Below are positions 1 to 8,495 of a DNA stretch of 64,000 nt, one piece after another. Position numbers and translations under genes: made by a program. The stretch lies in contig NZ_PZYZ01000002.1 of the NCBI RefSeq assembly GCF_003047295.1, positions 496,001 to 560,000 on the forward strand, written 5' to 3'. Below the pieces are notes generated by a model. It was not told the DNA's origin and ran no database searches. It was given only the letters and a program-made list of their open reading frames with translations. The first letter of the stretch is position 1, and every line of letters begins with the position of its first letter. Source of the stretch: Nocardioides sediminis. Lineage in GTDB: Bacteria; Actinomycetota; Actinomycetes; Propionibacteriales; Nocardioidaceae.

Positions 1-1
1 G

Positions 2-289
2 GCGAGCATCCGCGAAACCGTCCCGGGCTGGAGCGTGTGGACGCACCCGGTGCCGGGAGGCGAGGACGCGGACGAGGTCTCGGCGCGCCTCGACCGGGTC
101 GTCGCCCGGGCCCGCGAGCAGGCGGGCCGGACGCTGGTCTTCGGCCACGGGCACGCCCTGCGGGCCCTCACCGCGCGCTGGCTGCACCTCCCCGTCGAAG
201 CCGGCCGGCACTTCCGGCTCGACACCTCGACCCTGTCGGTGCTCGGCTGGGAGAGGGAGTCACCGGTGCTGCTGCGCTGGAACTCTTGA
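2..289 (+). CDS. Histidine phosphatase family protein (3' part)
   Basis: The gene enters from the left edge and only the last 95 codons are visible. The fragment contains GGE, which fits the acidic residue of the fold, and FGHGHALR, the second catalytic histidine region of the phosphoglycerate-mutase-like branch. These enzymes use a phospho-histidine intermediate; the substrate cannot be told from this end. It stops with TGA at 287-289, about 30 bp before the next gene on the same strand. The family call is good and the specific substrate is unknown. Confidence 0.8.
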   Translation, partial: ASIRETVPGWSVWTHPVPGGEDADEVSARLDRVVARAREQAGRTLVFGHGHALRALTARWLHLPVEAGRHFRLDTSTLSVLGWERESPVLLRWNS

Positions 290-320
290 CGCGCCCCGAC
301 GCCCCCGCCACCGTGGAGCA

Positions 321-965
321 ATGCTCGACCCTGGGTGCCCTCGCTGCCCGCGGCCCGTCGTGCGGGCCGATGGGGGCTGGGCGTGCCGCGACCATGGCCC
401 GGTCACCGCACTGTGGCGGCCGGTGGAGGCGTCGTACGAGGCGTTCGTGGAGCACCTCGAGCGCGCTGGCGGCTTCCCGACGCTCCTTCCCTGGCCGCTC
501 GGGCCGGGATGGCACATCAGCGGGTTCGGCGTCGTGGCCGGCGCCGACGAGGGCCCCCAGGCGACGGTCACCTGTTCGTCGGGCACCAGCGCGATCGACG
601 GCCCGGTCGACGTCCTGGTCGTCACAGAGGAGCCGGGGACCGGTGTCGGCACGCGGGTGGCGCGACTGCCGGGCGACACCCCCGGCGACCTCGGGGACGA
701 CCCGCCGCTGACCAAGGTGCGGGTCGGGCACGTCTCCGTGCCGATGTGGCCGGTGTCCACCAGCTCCGCCCCTGCCGGAACGCCGGGGGTCGAGCTGGAC
801 CGCTTCGTGCTCGTCGGCGAGGAATCGGGCCGCTGGCTGTGGCTGGTCATCCGGCCGGCGTCGGCGATGCTGCTCCTGCGCGACGAGTGGATCCTGCGCG
901 ACGCCGCGGGCCTGGGCCCGCCGCTGGTGGAGCTCGCGTTCGGGGGCCCGGACCCGGGCTGGTGA
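321..965 (+). CDS. DUF6758-like conserved actinobacterial protein
   Basis: A 214-residue soluble protein begins with a CPRC zinc-knuckle-like pair at residues 7-10 and a second Cys-His element (CRDHG). The rest is mixed, with no signal peptide and no membrane segment. It resembles the DUF6758 family, which often sits just upstream of a PHP-domain gene in actinobacteria, as it does here. The ATG at 321 is chosen because the CPRC element would otherwise be lost; a GGAG lies just upstream. Function is unknown. The family name is from memory and should be confirmed. Confidence 0.75.
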   Translation: MLDPGCPRCPRPVVRADGGWACRDHGPVTALWRPVEASYEAFVEHLERAGGFPTLLPWPLGPGWHISGFGVVAGADEGPQATVTCSSGTSAIDGPVDVLVVTEEPGTGVGTRVARLPGDTPGDLGDDPPLTKVRVGHVSVPMWPVSTSSAPAGTPGVELDRFVLVGEESGRWLWLVIRPASAMLLLRDEWILRDAAGLGPPLVELAFGGPDPGW

Positions 966-1013
966 GGTCTCGGCGATCCGCGTCCCGCCCCCGTCCGGTG
1001 CCAGACTGACCGC

Positions 1014-1886
1014 GTGCGCATCGACCTCCACACGCATTCCTCGGTCAGCGACGGCACGGACACCCCCGCCGTGCTGGTCCGCCGGGCGCACGAGGCCGGC
1101 CTCGACGTCGTCGCGATCACCGACCACGACACCGCGGACAGCTGGGGCGAGGCGGAGGTCGCGGCCGGGGAGGTGGGCATCACCCTGATCCGCGGCATGG
1201 AGATCAGCACCCGCCTCGGCCGCGCGTCCGTGCACCTGCTCGCCTACCTGCCCGACCCGACGTACCCGCCGCTGGCCCGGGCCCTGGCCGACGTGCTGGA
1301 GGGGCGGAACGACCGGGTCCCGGCCATCTGCGCCAAGCTGCGCGCGCACGGCGTGGAGCTGACCGAGGACGACGTACGCCGTCGTGCCGGCGACGCGGCC
1401 GCCACCGGGCGGCCGCACGTCGCCGACGCCCTGATCGACGCCGGCGTGGTGGCCAGCCGGGAGGAGGCCTTCGCCGCCTGGCTCAACCCCGGCCGTCCGG
1501 CGTACATCGACCGCTACGCGATCCCGCTGGAGGAGGCGGTCTCCCTCGTCGCCGCGGCCGGCGGCGTCAGCGTGCTGGCCCATCCGTGGGGACGCTCCCG
1601 CGGCCCGACGCCCGAGCAGATCGCGCGGCTGGCCGGCCTGGGCCTCGCCGGCCTGGAGGTCGACCACCAGGACCACCCGGCTCCGGTCCGCGACGAGCTG
1701 CGCGGCCTGGCCGACGACCTCGACCTGGTCGCCACCGGCTCGAGCGACCACCACGGCCTCGGCAAGGTCGACCACGACCTCGGCTGCAACACGACGGCGC
1801 CCGAGGAGCTCGAACGGCTCCTGCACCGTGCGGGCGACGCCGCGAGCGCCAGCGGCCGGACGACCCCGGCGCTGCTCGTCCCCTGA
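1014..1886 (+). CDS. PHP-domain phosphoesterase (RNase AM / nucleoside bisphosphatase type)
   Basis: A 290-residue PHP-fold metal-dependent phosphoesterase. The metal ligands are readable in order: LHTHSS at residues 5-10, ITDHDT near 37-42, LAHPWG in the middle and SSDHHG near 240. The family hydrolyses 3',5'-nucleoside bisphosphates or trims RNA 5' ends (YciV type). The start is GTG at 1014. A -10-like CAGACT lies 6 bp upstream, so the message may be leaderless. The length is typical of the family. The exact substrate is inferred from family membership only. Confidence 0.85.
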   Translation: MRIDLHTHSSVSDGTDTPAVLVRRAHEAGLDVVAITDHDTADSWGEAEVAAGEVGITLIRGMEISTRLGRASVHLLAYLPDPTYPPLARALADVLEGRNDRVPAICAKLRAHGVELTEDDVRRRAGDAAATGRPHVADALIDAGVVASREEAFAAWLNPGRPAYIDRYAIPLEEAVSLVAAAGGVSVLAHPWGRSRGPTPEQIARLAGLGLAGLEVDHQDHPAPVRDELRGLADDLDLVATGSSDHHGLGKVDHDLGCNTTAPEELERLLHRAGDAASASGRTTPALLVP

Positions 1887-1903
1887 GCCCCGGCCGCGGC
1901 CTC

Positions 1904-2704
1904 CTACCGGCGCCCGATCGACTGGAACCGCTGGAGCACCCCGGTGGGCACGGCGCGGGCGAGGGCCACGACGGCCTTGTACTGGGCGCCGGGGACCGAG
2001 AACACCCGACCCTTCGCGTGGTCCTCGAGCGCCCTCTCCACGAGGAAGGCCGCGTCCAGCCACATGAAGCCGTCGCCCCGCCTGACCTGCATCCGCTCGT
2101 GGAACTCGGTCTTGGTGAAGCCGGGGCACAGGGCGGTCACCGTCACGCCGGCGCCCCGGTACTCGTGGGCCGCCCACTCGCTGAAGCTGTTGACCCAAGC
2201 CTTGGCCGCCGAGTAGCTGCCGCGCGGGAGGAACGCCGCCACCGAGGAGACGTTGATGATGCCGCCGCGGCCGCGCTCGGTCATCGCGCCCAGGGCGGCG
2301 TGGGAGAGCCGCAGCACCGCGGTGACCAGCACCTGCAGCATGGCGACCTCGTCCTCGACCGGGTTGTCGAGGAACCGCTTCTTGAGCCCGAAGCCGGCGT
2401 TGTTGACCAGCAGGTCAACGGGACGCTGACGGTCCGCCACCCGCTCCTCGACCCGGGCCAGGTCGTCGGCGTCGACGAGGTCGGCGCGCAGCACCTCGAC
2501 CCGCACGCCCGCGGAGGCCCGGAGGTCCGCCGCGACCGCCTCCAGCCGCGTCTCGTCGCGCGCGACCAGCACCAGGTCGTGGCCCCCGTGCGCGAGCTGC
2601 CGGGCGAACTCCAGGCCGATGCCGGCGGTGGCCCCCGTCACCAGCGCGGTGGGGCGGGAGACCGGGTGGACGGCCGGGGGGACGGGCGCGGCTGCTGAAG
2701 TCAT
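1904..2704 (-). CDS. SDR family NAD(P)-dependent oxidoreductase
   Basis: A classical short-chain dehydrogenase of about 266 residues. It has the Rossmann motif TGATAGIG near the N-terminus, LVNNAG mid-protein and the catalytic NVSS plus YSAAK (Tyr and Lys). Substrate is unknown; overall it looks like the DltE/YqjQ-type group. The reading frame stays open to 2740, but ATG at 2704 gives the usual short lead before the nucleotide-binding loop. It is divergent from the parA-like gene, with 60 bp between the two starts. Confidence 0.85.
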   Translation of the reverse strand: MTSAAAPVPPAVHPVSRPTALVTGATAGIGLEFARQLAHGGHDLVLVARDETRLEAVAADLRASAGVRVEVLRADLVDADDLARVEERVADRQRPVDLLVNNAGFGLKKRFLDNPVEDEVAMLQVLVTAVLRLSHAALGAMTERGRGGIINVSSVAAFLPRGSYSAAKAWVNSFSEWAAHEYRGAGVTVTALCPGFTKTEFHERMQVRRGDGFMWLDAAFLVERALEDHAKGRVFSVPGAQYKAVVALARAVPTGVLQRFQSIGRR

Positions 2705-2764
2705 GCGCCCAGCATTCAGGTGTCGTCGCGCCGCGGGCAACCGGGTCGGGCATGATGGGCCCCG

Positions 2765-3598
2765 ATGACCAGATCACGTGCAGTGACGCTCGCGGTCGCC
2801 AACCAGAAGGGCGGCGTCGCCAAGACCACCTCCGTCGCCTCCATCGGCGCCGCGCTCGCCGAGCAGGGCCACTCGGTCCTCCTCGTCGATCTCGACCCGC
2901 AGGCGTGCCTGACCTTCTCGCTGGGCATCGACCCCGAGGACCTCGACATCTCGGTCCACCACGTGCTCACCAAGGGCGTGGACCCCTCCGAGGTCATCCT
3001 GGAGACCGAGGACGGCGTCGACCTCCTCCCGGCCACCATCGAGCTCGCCCGCGCCGAGGCCGACCTGCTCACCCGCACGGGTCGCGAGCACGTCATCAAG
3101 GGTGTCGTCGAGCAGCTCGAGGAGGACGAGGCCGGCTACGACTGGGTCCTGCTGGACTGCCCGCCCTCCCTCGGCGTGCTGACGGTGGCCGCCCTCACCG
3201 CCGCCGACGGCGTCCTGGTGCCGCTCCAGTGCGAGACCCTGTCGCACCGCGGCGTCGGCCAGCTGCTCGACACCGTGCACGACGTGCGCCGGTTCACCAA
3301 CCGGACGCTCGAGGTGTGGGGCGTGCTCCCGACGCTGTACGACGGACGCACCAACCACGCACGCACCGTGCTCGAGACGATCAGCGAGACCTATGACCTC
3401 GAGGTCATCGAGCCGCCGATCCCGAAGACGATCAAGTTCGCCGAGGCGCCCGCCGCCGGCCGCTCGATCCTCGCGACCAACCGCAGCAACAAGGGGGCGC
3501 AGGCCTATCGCGAGGTGGCCACCAACCTGGTCACCCGCTCCCAGCGACCCAAGGCCAAGAAGGCCGGCAAGACCCCGAAGACCGCCCGCCGGGCCTGA
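2765..3598 (+). CDS. ParA/Soj family ATPase
   Basis: A 277-residue deviant-Walker ATPase. The P loop KGGVAKTT is at residues 15-22, followed by DLDPQA and the Walker B LLDCPPSLG. Such proteins position chromosomes, plasmids or large complexes by ATP-dependent binding to DNA or surfaces. No parB or parS partner is visible nearby, so it is more likely an orphan ParA than the chromosome-partition protein. The C-terminal 20 residues are Lys/Arg-rich and may bind nucleic acid. The L,D-transpeptidase gene begins 5 bp after its stop, so the two are probably co-transcribed. Confidence 0.85.
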   Translation: MTRSRAVTLAVANQKGGVAKTTSVASIGAALAEQGHSVLLVDLDPQACLTFSLGIDPEDLDISVHHVLTKGVDPSEVILETEDGVDLLPATIELARAEADLLTRTGREHVIKGVVEQLEEDEAGYDWVLLDCPPSLGVLTVAALTAADGVLVPLQCETLSHRGVGQLLDTVHDVRRFTNRTLEVWGVLPTLYDGRTNHARTVLETISETYDLEVIEPPIPKTIKFAEAPAAGRSILATNRSNKGAQAYREVATNLVTRSQRPKAKKAGKTPKTARRA

Positions 3599-3603
3599 CG
3601 CCG

Positions 3604-4275
3604 ATGACCAGCCGCCGGTCCACCCGTGCCCGCTGGGGCCGGGTCGTGCTGGTGCTGGCCTCCGCGACGGTCACCACCGTGGCGGTGCTCGGGGGAGCCG
3701 GAGTGCTGCCGGTCGAGCGTGACGGGGCGGTGGCGGCCGAGCGGCCCACGGCCCGCCTCGCGACCCGGGCGACCCCGACGGCGGCCACTCCGGCCGCCGA
3801 CGCTCCCACGACCGCGCCCAGCCCCGACGCCCCCACGCCCGGCACCGCAGCGCCCGGGGCCGACCCGACCGCCCTGCCTGCAGGCTCCGGCTCCGGCTCC
3901 GGCCGCCGGGTCGTCTTCAGCGAGTCCGCACAGCGGGTCTGGCTGGTCACCGCGACCGGCACCGTGCGGCGTACCCACCTCGTGAGCGGCAGCCTGACCG
4001 ACAACCTCCGCCCCGGCACCTACGAGGTGTGGTCCCGCTCGCGCTGGGCCGTCGGGATCGACGACTCGGGGGTGATGGAGTACTTCGTCCGGTTCGCGCA
4101 CGGGAAGCGGGCCGCCATCGGCTTCCACTCCATACCGACCAAGGACGGGGAGCCGTTGCAGACCCGTGCGCAGCTGGGCACGCCGCAGTCCCACGGGTGC
4201 ATCCGGCAGGCGCTCCCGGACGCCGTCGCGACGTGGAGGTTCGCCACCACCGGCACCACCGTGGTCGTCGTCTGA
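3604..4275 (+). CDS. Secreted L,D-transpeptidase (YkuD domain)
   Basis: A 223-residue exported cell-wall enzyme. An N-terminal Arg-rich segment and one hydrophobic helix are followed by an Ala/Pro/Thr-rich linker (roughly residues 40-100) and a YkuD domain. The catalytic motif SHGCIRQ has its cysteine at residue 199. The family makes 3-3 cross-links in peptidoglycan. It starts 5 bp after the ParA-like gene. The Pro/Thr linker is typical of a domain that must cross the inner wall zone. Confidence 0.85.
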   Translation: MTSRRSTRARWGRVVLVLASATVTTVAVLGGAGVLPVERDGAVAAERPTARLATRATPTAATPAADAPTTAPSPDAPTPGTAAPGADPTALPAGSGSGSGRRVVFSESAQRVWLVTATGTVRRTHLVSGSLTDNLRPGTYEVWSRSRWAVGIDDSGVMEYFVRFAHGKRAAIGFHSIPTKDGEPLQTRAQLGTPQSHGCIRQALPDAVATWRFATTGTTVVVV

Positions 4276-4338
4276 CCCCCGGTGCCCGGGCGTACGACGA
4301 TTTGGCGCCACGCCGAGGGGCTCTCCTACAGTGCGCGG

Positions 4339-5208
4339 ATGCCTACGACGACCACGTCCCTCGTAGCAGCCGGCGTCCTGGCCCTCGGGCTCAGCACGAC
4401 CCCGGCCGTCACGACCGGGATCGCCCACGCAGAGCCGGCCACCAGCACCACGACGACCCCCGCGTCGACCACGACGTCGCCCGCCCCGTCGACGGCCGAC
4501 CGGCCCCGCAACGGGTACGGCGTCCGGCTGACGACCTTCAACATCCTCAGCTCCTCGATCGCCCGTGGCGGCGTCGACCGCGCCGGCCGCGCGGCACGGT
4601 GGGTGCAGAAGGAGAAGGCGACGGTCGCGGCCTTCCAGGAGGTCGCCAAGGACCAGCTGCGCCAGATGCAGCGGACGATGTCGGGCTACAACTTCTTCCC
4701 GCGCCGCACGCTCGGCACCCGCGGCTCCGCCATCCAGCTCGCCTGGAAGACCTCCGAGGTCAAGCTGATGAAGACGGGCTACGTCATGCGCCCGTTCCTC
4801 GGCTGGCAGCGTCCGATCCCCTACATCCGCCTCAAGGACCGCGACACCGGCCGAGGCTTCTGGGTGATGGCGATCCACAACGCCCCCGGCGGCCACGAGA
4901 CCGAGCGGGACGTCTCCACCGCCAAGGAGATCGCGCAGATCAAGGCGATGCTCGGCAAGGACCGCCCGGTCTTCGCCATCGGCGACGTCAACGAGCGCTC
5001 GGAGTTCTGCACCAAGGTGGCCCGTGCGACGCCGCTCGTCTCGATGAACGGCGGCACCGCCAAGAAGCCGTGCCCGGTCCCGCGCTTCGGCGGGCCCGAC
5101 TGGATGATGGGCGCGCGTGCGGAGTTCTCCGACTTCGCCAAGGTCTACAACGGCATCAGCGACCACCCGGCGCTGACCGCCAAGGCCTGGGTGCCCTCCA
5201 AGAACTGA
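4339..5208 (+). CDS. Secreted endonuclease/exonuclease/phosphatase-family protein
   Basis: A 289-residue protein with a signal peptide (cleavage likely after AHA near residue 31), a short Thr/Ser/Pro linker and an EEP (DNase I-like) fold. Visible motifs are TTFNIL, FQEV, AIHNAP, IGDVNE and the catalytic SDHP with His at residue 276. The substrate could be nucleic acid, a phospholipid or another phosphoester. ATG at 4339 is preferred over an upstream in-frame ATG at 4282 because it begins the signal peptide directly. TACAGT at 4327-4332 is a -10-like element 6 bp before it. Confidence 0.82.
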   Translation: MPTTTTSLVAAGVLALGLSTTPAVTTGIAHAEPATSTTTTPASTTTSPAPSTADRPRNGYGVRLTTFNILSSSIARGGVDRAGRAARWVQKEKATVAAFQEVAKDQLRQMQRTMSGYNFFPRRTLGTRGSAIQLAWKTSEVKLMKTGYVMRPFLGWQRPIPYIRLKDRDTGRGFWVMAIHNAPGGHETERDVSTAKEIAQIKAMLGKDRPVFAIGDVNERSEFCTKVARATPLVSMNGGTAKKPCPVPRFGGPDWMMGARAEFSDFAKVYNGISDHPALTAKAWVPSKN

Positions 5209-5225
5209 CCGCACCCCGCAACGCG

Positions 5226-5261
5226 ACAGGGACCCGGCGCCGTGAGGCGCCGGGTCCCTGT
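5226..5261. terminator. Strong hairpin terminator between convergent genes
   Basis: A perfect 16-bp inverted repeat (5226-5241 with 5246-5261) has a GTGA loop. It lies between the convergent EEP and DEAD-box genes and can serve both strands. No clear T-run follows, as is common in high-GC actinobacteria. Confidence 0.85.
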
Positions 5262-5293
5262 GCGTCCGGGCACCCTCGGGGTGCCCGCGGAGG

Positions 5294-6775
5294 TCAGTCC
5301 GTGGCCGCGGCCGGGCTGGCGGAGCCGCCCGAGCGGGTACGACGACGCCGGTTGCGGTTGCGGTTGCGGTTGGGGCTGGTGCCTTCGCCCGCCGGCTTGT
5401 CGGAGCCGGTGTCCGCGCCGGCGCCCGCCGTGGCGGACGCGCCGGCCTCGACCGGGGCGCCGCCCCGGGTCCGGCTCCGGCTGCGGTTGCGGTTGCGGGG
5501 CGCGCGCTGCTGGCGCTCACCCGCCGGGGCACGGTCCTCGCGCGGCTTGCGCTCCACCGGCGCCGGCTCCACGAGGCGGCCCTTGGTGCCGGACGGGATG
5601 CCCTGGTCGTGGAAGAGGTGCTCGGAGGTCGAGTAGGTCTCGAGCGGCTCGGGGAAGGGCAGGTCCAGCGCCTTGTTGATCATCTTCCAGCGCGCGACGT
5701 CGGCCCAGTCGACCAGCGTGATCGCCGTGCCGCTGGCGCCGGCGCGGCCGGTGCGCCCGATGCGGTGGACGTAGGTCTTGTCGTCCTCCGGGCAGGTGTA
5801 GTTGACGACGTGGGACACGCCGCGCACGTCGATGCCGCGGGCGGCGACGTCGGTGCAGACGAGGACCTTGAGCTTGTCCTCGCGGAACTTGGCCAGGGCC
5901 TTCTCGCGCGCCACCTGCGCCATGTCGCCGTGCAGGGGAGCGGCGGCGAAGCCGCGCTCGGCGAGGTCGTCGGCGATCCGCTGGGCCTGGCGCTTGGTGC
6001 GGGTGAAGACGATCATCTTCTCCGCGTCGTCGGCCTGCAGGACGCGGCCGATGATCTCGGGCTTGTCGAGGTCGTGGGCGAGGTAGATGAACTGCGCGGT
6101 GGCCGGCACCGTGGCGTTCTCGTACGACGACTCGGCGCGGATGTTCATCGGGTGCCGCATGTGCATGCGGGCCAGCGAGACGATCGCGGCGGGCATGGTG
6201 GCGGAGAACAGCATCGTCTGCCGCGTCTCCGGGGTCATCCGCAGCAGTCGCTCCACGTCGGGGAGGAAGCCGAGGTCGAGCATCTCGTCGGCCTCGTCGA
6301 GCACGAGGGCGTGCACGTGGGAGAGGTCGAGGGCCCGGCGGTTGGCCAGGTCGATGAGCCGGCCGGGGGTGCCGACGACGATGTCGACGCCGGAGGCCAG
6401 GGTGTCGAGCTGGGTGTCGTAGCCGACGCCGCCGTAGACGGTCAGGACGCGCAGCCCGAGGTCGGCGCTGGCGAGGTGCAGGTCGTTGGACACCTGGAGC
6501 GCCAGCTCACGGGTGGGGGCGACGATGAGCGCCTGCGGCTTGCCCTGCGGCATGTCGGCGTACGCCGGGTCCGAGGGCGCGACCGAGCGCTGCAGCACCG
6601 GGATGCCGAAGGCGAGGGTCTTGCCGGTGCCCGTGCGGGCCTGGCCGATCAGGTCGGTGCCCATCAGGGCGACCGAGAGGGTCATCTCCTGGATGGCGAA
6701 GGGAGTGGTGATGCCGGCGCGCTCGAGCGCGTCGCAGATCTCGGGGAGCACCCCGAGCTCGCGGAAGGTGGTCAT
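5294..6775 (-). CDS. DEAD/DEAH-box RNA helicase
   Basis: A 493-residue ATP-dependent RNA helicase. All core motifs are visible: a Q-motif region (TTPFAIQ), ARTGTGKT, PTRELA, LDEADEMLD, SATMP, ARGIDV and HRIGRTGRAG. The C-terminal tail of about 100 residues is rich in Arg-Asn-Arg-Ser repeats, a basic RNA-binding extension typical of actinobacterial RhlE/DeaD-like helicases. ATG at 6775 is chosen because it starts just before the Q motif, although the frame is open further upstream. It is convergent with the EEP gene and divergent from the ferritin-like gene. Confidence 0.93.
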   Translation of the reverse strand: MTTFRELGVLPEICDALERAGITTPFAIQEMTLSVALMGTDLIGQARTGTGKTLAFGIPVLQRSVAPSDPAYADMPQGKPQALIVAPTRELALQVSNDLHLASADLGLRVLTVYGGVGYDTQLDTLASGVDIVVGTPGRLIDLANRRALDLSHVHALVLDEADEMLDLGFLPDVERLLRMTPETRQTMLFSATMPAAIVSLARMHMRHPMNIRAESSYENATVPATAQFIYLAHDLDKPEIIGRVLQADDAEKMIVFTRTKRQAQRIADDLAERGFAAAPLHGDMAQVAREKALAKFREDKLKVLVCTDVAARGIDVRGVSHVVNYTCPEDDKTYVHRIGRTGRAGASGTAITLVDWADVARWKMINKALDLPFPEPLETYSTSEHLFHDQGIPSGTKGRLVEPAPVERKPREDRAPAGERQQRAPRNRNRSRSRTRGGAPVEAGASATAGAGADTGSDKPAGEGTSPNRNRNRNRRRRTRSGGSASPAAATD

Positions 6776-6955
6776 GCGGTTCGCTTTCTTCAAGAATCGA
6801 GTCCGTGGGAGCGGCGGACCCGAGAAGCAAGCCAGCCGCGCACATGCGTCGGCGCCGGGACTGACCGGAGGGGTCCGCCGGGACCGCGGAGGGCTGCTGC
6901 GCTCGGGCTCCGGCGTGGCGCTCGATGCGGCCACTGTATCCCCTAGGGTGCCGAC

Positions 6956-7681
6956 ATGACTGAATCCTCCGCCGAGCCGGCCGGCCCGGGTGCCGGCGGG
7001 AGCCCCGTCGACGCGGTCCACGACCCCGCCTACCGCGAGGCCGTCATCGAGCTGCTCGGCGCCATCGCGTACGGCGAGCTGTCGGCCTTCGAGCGTCTCG
7101 CCGAGGACGCCAAGCTGGCTCCGACGCTGGCCGACAAGGTCGCGATCGGCGCGATGGCCGCCGCGGAGTTCGGCCACCTCGGCAAGCTGCAGGAGCGGCT
7201 GGAGTCGCTCGGCGCGGACCCGTTCGCGGCGATGGAGACCTTCCGTCCCGGCTTCGACTCCTTCCACCGCCACACGGCGCCCGCCGACTGGTACGAGGGG
7301 CTCATCAAGGCCTACGTCGGCGACGGGCTGGCGGCGGACTTCTACCGCGAGATCGCGGCCTACCTCGACGCCGACACCCGCGACCTGATCATCGACGCGC
7401 TCGACGACGCCGGCCACTCCGCCTTCGTGGTCGAGCGGGTGCGGGCCGCCATCGCCGTCGACCCGCGCCTGGGCGGCCGGCTCGCGCTGTGGGGCCGTCG
7501 GCTCATGGGCGAGGCGCTGACCCAGGCCCAGCGGGTGGCGGCCGAGCGGGACGCGCTCAGCGCGCTGCTGGCCGGGGGAGTGGACCGCCCGGGGCTCGAC
7601 CTCGCGGCGCTGGGCCGGATGTTCGCCCGCCTCACCGAGCGGCACGCGCAGCGGATGGCCGACCTCGGTCTCGACTCCTGA
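6956..7681 (+). CDS. Ferritin-like fold protein
   Basis: A 241-residue, mostly helical protein of the actinobacterial ferritin-like-fold family related to tRNA hydroxylase MiaE. Helical segments carry acidic and His residues (ELSAFERL, AAAEFGHL, DDAGHSAF) that could form a di-metal site. The function in this family is not established. TAGGGT at 6944-6949 lies 6 bp before the ATG, so the transcript may be leaderless. A strong hairpin follows at 7711-7743. Confidence 0.8.
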   Translation: MTESSAEPAGPGAGGSPVDAVHDPAYREAVIELLGAIAYGELSAFERLAEDAKLAPTLADKVAIGAMAAAEFGHLGKLQERLESLGADPFAAMETFRPGFDSFHRHTAPADWYEGLIKAYVGDGLAADFYREIAAYLDADTRDLIIDALDDAGHSAFVVERVRAAIAVDPRLGGRLALWGRRLMGEALTQAQRVAAERDALSALLAGGVDRPGLDLAALGRMFARLTERHAQRMADLGLDS

Positions 7682-7710
7682 CGGCGGAGCCCGCACGACC
7701 CCGGACACGG

Positions 7711-7743
7711 CGAAGGGCCCCGCACCGTGTGCGGGGCCCTTCG
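7711..7743. terminator. Hairpin terminator
   Basis: A perfect 15-bp stem (7711-7725 with 7729-7743) has a CGT loop. It lies between the ferritin-like gene and the convergent GlsB/YeaQ gene. Confidence 0.85.
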
Positions 7744-7766
7744 TGGTGCTGCGTGCAGGTGGTGCG

Positions 7767-8045
7767 TCAGACCCGCGTGCGCGAACCGGTGTTGCGGCCG
7801 GTCACGGTCGAGGCGATCACGACCAGGACGGCCGAGGTGATGACAGCAACGATCCAACGGACCCAGTCGACACCGCCGGAGCCGTCGCCGCCGAAGGCCG
7901 CGTAGATGTAGTAGCCGAGGATGATTCCGCCGATGCCGCACAGCACGGTGAGCCACAGCGGGATGTTGTCCTTGTCGCCGGGGGCGACGAGCTTGCCGAG
8001 GAGGCCGATCACGACGCCTCCGATGATGAGCCACAGGATGTCCAC
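7767..8045 (-). CDS. GlsB/YeaQ/YmgE family stress-response membrane protein
   Basis: A 92-residue integral membrane protein with three hydrophobic segments: LWLIIGGVVIGLLG, WLTVLCGIGGIILGYYI and WIVAVITSAVLVVIA. Glycine-zipper spacing and the Lys-Leu-Val-Ala-Pro-Gly loop after the first helix fit the transglycosylase-associated (GlsB/YeaQ) family, usually induced by stress. GTG at 8045 is the start, with AAAGG upstream; longer in-frame starts would add a charged non-family extension. Confidence 0.85.
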   Translation of the reverse strand: MDILWLIIGGVVIGLLGKLVAPGDKDNIPLWLTVLCGIGGIILGYYIYAAFGGDGSGGVDWVRWIVAVITSAVLVVIASTVTGRNTGSRTRV

Positions 8046-8194
8046 GAGTTCTGCCTTTCGGATGCCGCACCCTTGCTGGTGCGATCGCTGCCGACCGTGT
8101 GGTCGACACTTCTCATCATCGTCCGGCGAGGGACCGGGTTCAAACACCAACCCCCTACAGGGGTGATGGGCGCGTCGCGGCCCTCATCGTCCGC

Positions 8195-8413
8195 TCAGCG
8201 GAAGCCGACGGCCTTCGAGGTGCCGCCGCCGATCTCGACGTACGCGATCTTGCTGCCCGGCACCGCGATGCGGCGGCCCTTGGTGTCGGTGAACGCGAAC
8301 AACCCGGACGAGGCGACCGCCTCGGCCAGCTGGGTCTCGATGTCCTCGGGACTGGCGTCGGTCTCCACGACCAGCTCGCGGGGGGCGTGCTCGACGCCGA
8401 TCTTGACCTCCAC
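8195..8413 (-). CDS. DUF3107 family protein
   Basis: A 72-residue soluble protein matching the compact actinobacterial DUF3107 family (start MEVKIG, end YVEIG then a short tail). The GTG start at 8413 has a good AAGGAG 7 bp upstream. Function is unknown. In many actinobacteria it lies beside a TetR gene and a DEAD-box helicase, as here. Confidence 0.85.
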   Translation of the reverse strand: MEVKIGVEHAPRELVVETDASPEDIETQLAEAVASSGLFAFTDTKGRRIAVPGSKIAYVEIGGGTSKAVGFR

Positions 8414-8495
8414 GGGGCAACTCCTTCAGGTGTGTACGGGGGTGTGTTGTGACGGTAGCCAGCCGGTCCTCGAGGCACGACCCGGGGGTGGCGCC

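Noticed and set aside
168..2198. Long minus-strand open frame of 676 codons
   Set aside because: It crosses three plus-strand genes with clear families (histidine phosphatase, DUF6758, PHP) and part of the SDR; its Arg/Gly/Ala-only composition marks a high-GC shadow.
2765..3598. Chromosome-partition parA
   Set aside because: The ATPase is ParA-like but there is no parB, parS, gidB or rpmH nearby, so the chromosomal locus is not here.
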